From Lentisphaerota bacterium (lineage in GTDB: Bacteria > Verrucomicrobiota > Lentisphaeria > Victivallales > Victivallaceae): a stretch of 64,000 nt of DNA. Both the position numbers and the translations under genes were made by a program. Below the pieces are notes generated by a model. That model searched no databases, was not told the origin of the DNA, and saw only the letters and a program-made list of their open reading frames with translations. This document shows positions 60,824-64,000 of the stretch, piece after piece (the stretch's first letter is position 1; every line of letters starts with the position of its first letter). Where the stretch lies: assembly GCA_015061725.1 (NCBI GenBank), contig SUVX01000009.1, forward strand, positions 1 through 64,000. Direction: 5' to 3'.

Positions 60824-63397
60824 CTACTTTGAACTGAACTTGAGAGCTGAATCCGCAACATCTATAAAAAGAGTGTTGCCGGGTTGGATTTCTCCGCCAA
60901 TGATCATGCGCGAAACCGGCGTTTCAATCAGGCGGATGACGGCCCGTTTGAGCGGTCTGGCTCCGAATGCCGGATCATAGCCTGAATCTGCAATGAAGTT
61001 TTTGGCTTCAGAAGTCACTTCAAGAGAAATCTGCTGTGCAGCAAGCCGCGCGGCAAGATGTTTGAGCTGGATATCTACAATCTTGCAGATTTCCTCTTTG
61101 GCAAGCACATGGAAAATCAGCGTTTCATCTATGCGGTTGAGGAATTCCGGACGGAAATAATTTCTCAATTCGGCAAAAAGTTTTTCTTTAAGACTGTCAG
61201 CATCTCCCTGATTGGCAAGGATCATATCACTGCCGATATTGCTGGTCATGATAATAATGGTGTTTTTGAAATTGACAGTCCTGCCCTGAGAGTCCGTAAC
61301 AATGCCGTCTTCAAGAATTTGAAGAAGTATGTTAAAGACGTCAGGATGCGCTTTTTCAATTTCATCAAACAGAATGACCGAATAAGGGCGGCGGCGGACG
61401 GCTTCAGTCAACTGTCCCCCCTCTTCATAACCGACATATCCCGGAGGCGCACCGACCAGGCGGGAAACACTGAATTTTTCCATATATTCAGACATATCGA
61501 TTCTGACCATCGCGCGTTCATCATCAAAGAGGTCCTCAGCGAGACTTTTTGCAAGTTCTGTTTTGCCGACACCCGTGGGACCGAGAAAGATGAAACTGGC
61601 AATCGGACGGTTGGGGTCCTGAAGTCCGGCGCGGGCGCGCAGAACAGCTTCGGATACCGCTGAAACCGCCTGATTCTGACCGATGACTCTTTCATGAAGA
61701 CGGTCTTCAAGCAGAAGAAGTTTTTCTTTTTCGCTCTGAACAAGTTTGCTGACGGGAATATGTGTCCAGCGGCTGATGATGTTGGCAATATCCTCTTCAT
61801 CCACTTCCTCTTTGAGCATTCTTCTGCCGGAATCCTCTTTGAGAGCCGCTTCGGCGGAAGCAATCTGCTGTTCAATGCCCGGAATCGTCCCGTGACGGAG
61901 TTCTGCCGCCTTTTCAAGATCATAAGCACGCTCGGCTTTTTCAAGCTGAACAAAGGCAAGATCAAGAGCTTCGCGGTAATTGCGCAGATCGGAAAGCTGT
62001 TTTTTCTCCTTGTCATAAAGCGCGCGCAATTCAGAAGCCTGTTCCTTGAGGGAAGCCGCTTCAATTTCAAGCTGTTCACGGCGTTTGACAGAGGAAGCGT
62101 CCTTTTCGTTGCGGAGACCGGTGATTTCGATTTCAAGCTGCATGAGACGGCGTTCCACTTCGTCCAGTTCTTCGGGACTGCTGTCAATGCCGGTTCTCAA
62201 GGCGGCGGCGGCTTCATCTACCAGGTCAATGGCTTTGTCGGGCAGAAAACGGTCTGAAATGTATTTGTCCGAAAGGACGGCGGCGGCAACCAGTGCGCTG
62301 TCACGCAGTTTCACGCCGTGATGGATTTCATAACGCTGTTTGAGTCCGCGCAGAATGGAGATTGTATCCTCCACATCGGGGGGATTGACCAGCACCGATT
62401 GAAAACGGCGTTCCAATGCCGCATCTTTTTCAATGTATTTGCGGTATTCGTCAAGAGTGGTTGCGCCGATGCAGTGCAGTTCACCGCGGGCGAGCATGGG
62501 TTTGAGGAGATTTCCCGCATCCATGGCACCGTCTCCTGCTCCGGCACCGACAACGGTATGAAGTTCGTCAATAAAAAGGACGACTTTTCCTTCGGCAGCA
62601 ATAACTTCATTGAGGACAGCTTTGAGACGTTCTTCAAATTCACCGCGGTATTTGGCTCCGGCGATCAGAAGTCCCATATCCAGCGCAACGACCTGACGTC
62701 CTTTGAGGTTTTCGGGAACGTCTCCGCGCACGATACGGCGGGCAAGTCCCTCAACGATGGCGGTTTTGCCCACACCGGGTTCACCGATCAGGACAGGATT
62801 GTTTTTCGTTCTGCGTGAAAGGATCTGCATCACACGGCGGATTTCTTCATCCCTGCCGATAACAGGGTCAAGTTTATCCTGCATGGCAAGAAGTGTCAAA
62901 TCGCGGGAGTACTTTTTGAGTGCCTCAAAAGTCGCTTCCGGGTCTTCTGAAGTCACACGCTGATTGCCGCGGATACTTTGCAGAGCGTTGAGTATTTTAT
63001 TGTTATCAATGCCGCACTCTTCAAAAATTTTCACCGCTTCACTGCGGGATTTGAGCATGGCAAGCAGAAGATGTTCAACGCTGATATATTCATCCTGCAT
63101 ATTATCAGCTTCTTTTCCGGCATCGTTCAGCAGGGTGAGAACTTCTCCGGAGTTGTAGATATCTCCGCCGTTTTGAAGTTTCGGCAGACGCAAAAGGGCT
63201 TCGTCCACTTTTCCGGCAAAGAGTTTTCTGTTGATGCCCAGACGGGTCAGAATGGAGTTGGCAAGTCCGTTTTCATCCTGAATAAGTGCGTAAAGAACGT
63301 GAATATTTTTCAATTCGGAATTGGCGTGTTCAATGGCACACTGTCTGGCACCGTTGAGTGCTTCACGGGTTTTATTGGTCATTTTTTCAAGATTCAT
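60824..63397 (-). CDS. clpB: ATP-dependent disaggregase ClpB
   Basis: ClpB is a ring chaperone that pulls apart aggregated proteins with the DnaK system. It has an N-domain (about 1-145), NBD1 with Walker A GEPGVGKT (about 205-212), a long middle coiled-coil (about 410-525) that distinguishes ClpB from ClpA/ClpC, and NBD2 with [16 protein letters not shown] (about 605) and [20 protein letters not shown]. The length of 857 is standard. GGAGGT precedes the start. No HrcA/CIRCE site was found upstream, so its heat control may differ. Confidence 0.97.
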   Translation of the reverse strand: MNLEKMTNKTREALNGARQCAIEHANSELKNIHVLYALIQDENGLANSILTRLGINRKLFAGKVDEALLRLPKLQNGGDIYNSGEVLTLLNDAGKEADNMQDEYISVEHLLLAMLKSRSEAVKIFEECGIDNNKILNALQSIRGNQRVTSEDPEATFEALKKYSRDLTLLAMQDKLDPVIGRDEEIRRVMQILSRRTKNNPVLIGEPGVGKTAIVEGLARRIVRGDVPENLKGRQVVALDMGLLIAGAKYRGEFEERLKAVLNEVIAAEGKVVLFIDELHTVVGAGAGDGAMDAGNLLKPMLARGELHCIGATTLDEYRKYIEKDAALERRFQSVLVNPPDVEDTISILRGLKQRYEIHHGVKLRDSALVAAAVLSDKYISDRFLPDKAIDLVDEAAAALRTGIDSSPEELDEVERRLMQLEIEITGLRNEKDASSVKRREQLEIEAASLKEQASELRALYDKEKKQLSDLRNYREALDLAFVQLEKAERAYDLEKAAELRHGTIPGIEQQIASAEAALKEDSGRRMLKEEVDEEDIANIISRWTHIPVSKLVQSEKEKLLLLEDRLHERVIGQNQAVSAVSEAVLRARAGLQDPNRPIASFIFLGPTGVGKTELAKSLAEDLFDDERAMVRIDMSEYMEKFSVSRLVGAPPGYVGYEEGGQLTEAVRRRPYSVILFDEIEKAHPDVFNILLQILEDGIVTDSQGRTVNFKNTIIIMTSNIGSDMILANQGDADSLKEKLFAELRNYFRPEFLNRIDETLIFHVLAKEEICKIVDIQLKHLAARLAAQQISLEVTSEAKNFIADSGYDPAFGARPLKRAVIRLIETPVSRMIIGGEIQPGNTLFIDVADSALKFSSK

Positions 63398-63464
63398 GAT
63401 ATACCTCCATGATTGAGTTTTTTGTATTCACCTTCAAAACAGCAAAAAACGTGCCAATAATCTC

Positions 63465-63493
63465 TTGACAAATACCTGAGGGACGTGTATACT
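63465..63493 (+). promoter_or_regulatory. Strong putative promoter of the SpoU methylase gene
   Basis: TTGACA (63465-63470) and TATACT (63488-63493) are 17 bp apart; the -35 is perfect and the -10 matches at five of six bases. It lies 50 bases before the ATG at 63544. The rest of 63398-63543 contains the clpB leader and nothing else recognised. Confidence 0.7.
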
Positions 63494-63543
63494 TAACAAG
63501 TGTGACAAAATGACGCAAACAATGAACAAAAAGACACAGTAAT

Positions 63544-64000
63544 ATGAAATTTGAACTTATAACCAGCGCACAGAATGACGCAGTCAAACACCTGGTCAAA
63601 CTGCGCGACCGCCGCCACCGTGAAAAAGAACAGTTGACCATTCTGGAGGGATACCGCGAACTTACCCGCGCGGAGGAATACGGTATGGAAATGGTGGAGT
63701 GCTTCTTCTCTCCCCGTCACTTTCTGGGCAGCAACGAGTATCCGCTTCTGGAACGCCTCGCTCAAAAGGGCGTGCGGGTGCGCGAAGTTGCGCCGCATCT
63801 GCTTGAAAAGGTCACCTACCGCGACAGACCCGAGGGACTGCTTGCCGTTGCAAAGATGAAACGCCATACGCTGGATGATATGCCTGTTGACCCCAACGGA
63901 CTTTATCTGGTTGCCGAAACGGTGGAAAAACCGGGCAATCTCGGTTCCATGCTCCGCAGTGCCGATGCGGTCAACGCGACCGGCGTCATCATCTGCGAAA
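63544..64000 (+). CDS. TrmH/SpoU-family RNA 2'-O-methyltransferase, partial
   Basis: An incomplete gene running off the window; 152 codons are visible. It starts MKFELITSAQNDAVKHLVKL, contains EKEQLTILEGYRELTRA near residues 28-44 (the substrate-binding N-terminal domain) and reaches LYLVAETVEKPGNLGSMLRS at about 120-139, the start of the SPOUT knot domain with its conserved KPGNLGS segment. It probably methylates a ribose in 23S rRNA or tRNA; the target cannot be given. The ribosome binding site is weak, while the promoter is strong. The SAM-binding knot lies beyond the edge. Confidence 0.9.
   Translation, partial: MKFELITSAQNDAVKHLVKLRDRRHREKEQLTILEGYRELTRAEEYGMEMVECFFSPRHFLGSNEYPLLERLAQKGVRVREVAPHLLEKVTYRDRPEGLLAVAKMKRHTLDDMPVDPNGLYLVAETVEKPGNLGSMLRSADAVNATGVIICE

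Noticed and set aside
63398..63543. CIRCE/HrcA operator before clpB
   Set aside because: No TTAGCACTC-N9-GAGTGCTAA or close variant was found on either strand.
1..64000. tRNA, rRNA or other standard RNA genes
   Set aside because: Gaps between genes were read for cloverleaf-like or known RNA cores and none was convincing; a covariance-model search was not possible here.

Overview
The window looks like a chromosome segment of a Lentisphaeria/Victivallales-type bacterium (PVC group). Three genes encode the type IV pseudopilin head [16 protein letters not shown] with an H-x9-DG-type tail, which is very abundant in that group. There are also many DUF4838-like, beta-helix and GH36/GH42/GH78-like carbohydrate-active proteins, an [FeFe]-hydrogenase maturase (HydG) that points to an anaerobe, and many dispersed palindromic repeats. 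The assignment rests on gene content alone. No rRNA or tRNA was found.

Layout. 0.4-4.3 kb: minus-strand phosphoesterase, GT-C-like membrane protein and dxr. 4.3-11.7 kb: LacI-type regulator facing an operon of beta-propeller protein, pseudopilin, two beta-helix proteins and a TIM-barrel protein. 12-17.6 kb: recJ, a PLP enzyme, a lone OppC-like permease and lplA. 17.9-24.1 kb: AraC regulator facing pseudopilin, GH42-like and GH78-like genes. 24.2-27.4 kb: PnuC/PnuT-like transporter with thiN, then radC and a Gfo/Idh/MocA oxidoreductase. 27.6-31.1 kb: accessory island with a DUF4143 ATPase, a tiny coupled ORF, an ankyrin protein, an acidic protein and a NUDIX remnant. 31.1-39.1 kb: cca, gph-like, tsaD, DUF1015, sodium symporter, tsaC and an acyltransferase-like protein. 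39.3-45.7 kb: a large secreted protein, an FAD oxidoreductase, a TM1266-type regulator and hydG. 46.0-52.1 kb: operon of C45 hydrolase, DUF4838 protein, unknown secreted protein and CE15-type lipoprotein esterase. 53.1-60.5 kb: GntR regulator, pseudopilin, DUF4838 protein and GH36-like enzyme. 60.8-64 kb: clpB and a truncated TrmH/SpoU methylase.

Three loci share one plan: a transcription regulator, a pseudopilin, then enzymes, with at least one exported enzyme and one protein lacking a signal peptide. None carries its own sugar transporter. This suggests substrate-specific polysaccharide utilisation modules with a pseudopilin as a standing component.

The intergenic DNA is unusually structured. 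I see (A) long palindromes of up to 26 bp stem next to gene ends, whose stems differ in sequence but keep pairing; (B) a module with a GCCGTCT/AGACGGC hairpin; (C) a multi-hairpin module that twice runs into a gene's 3' end; (D) a 165-175 bp duplicated module holding 9-bp tandem repeats; and 10-bp ACGGA repeats, one set lying inside a pseudopilin leader made of small tandem hairpins. These repeats are the most unusual feature of the window.
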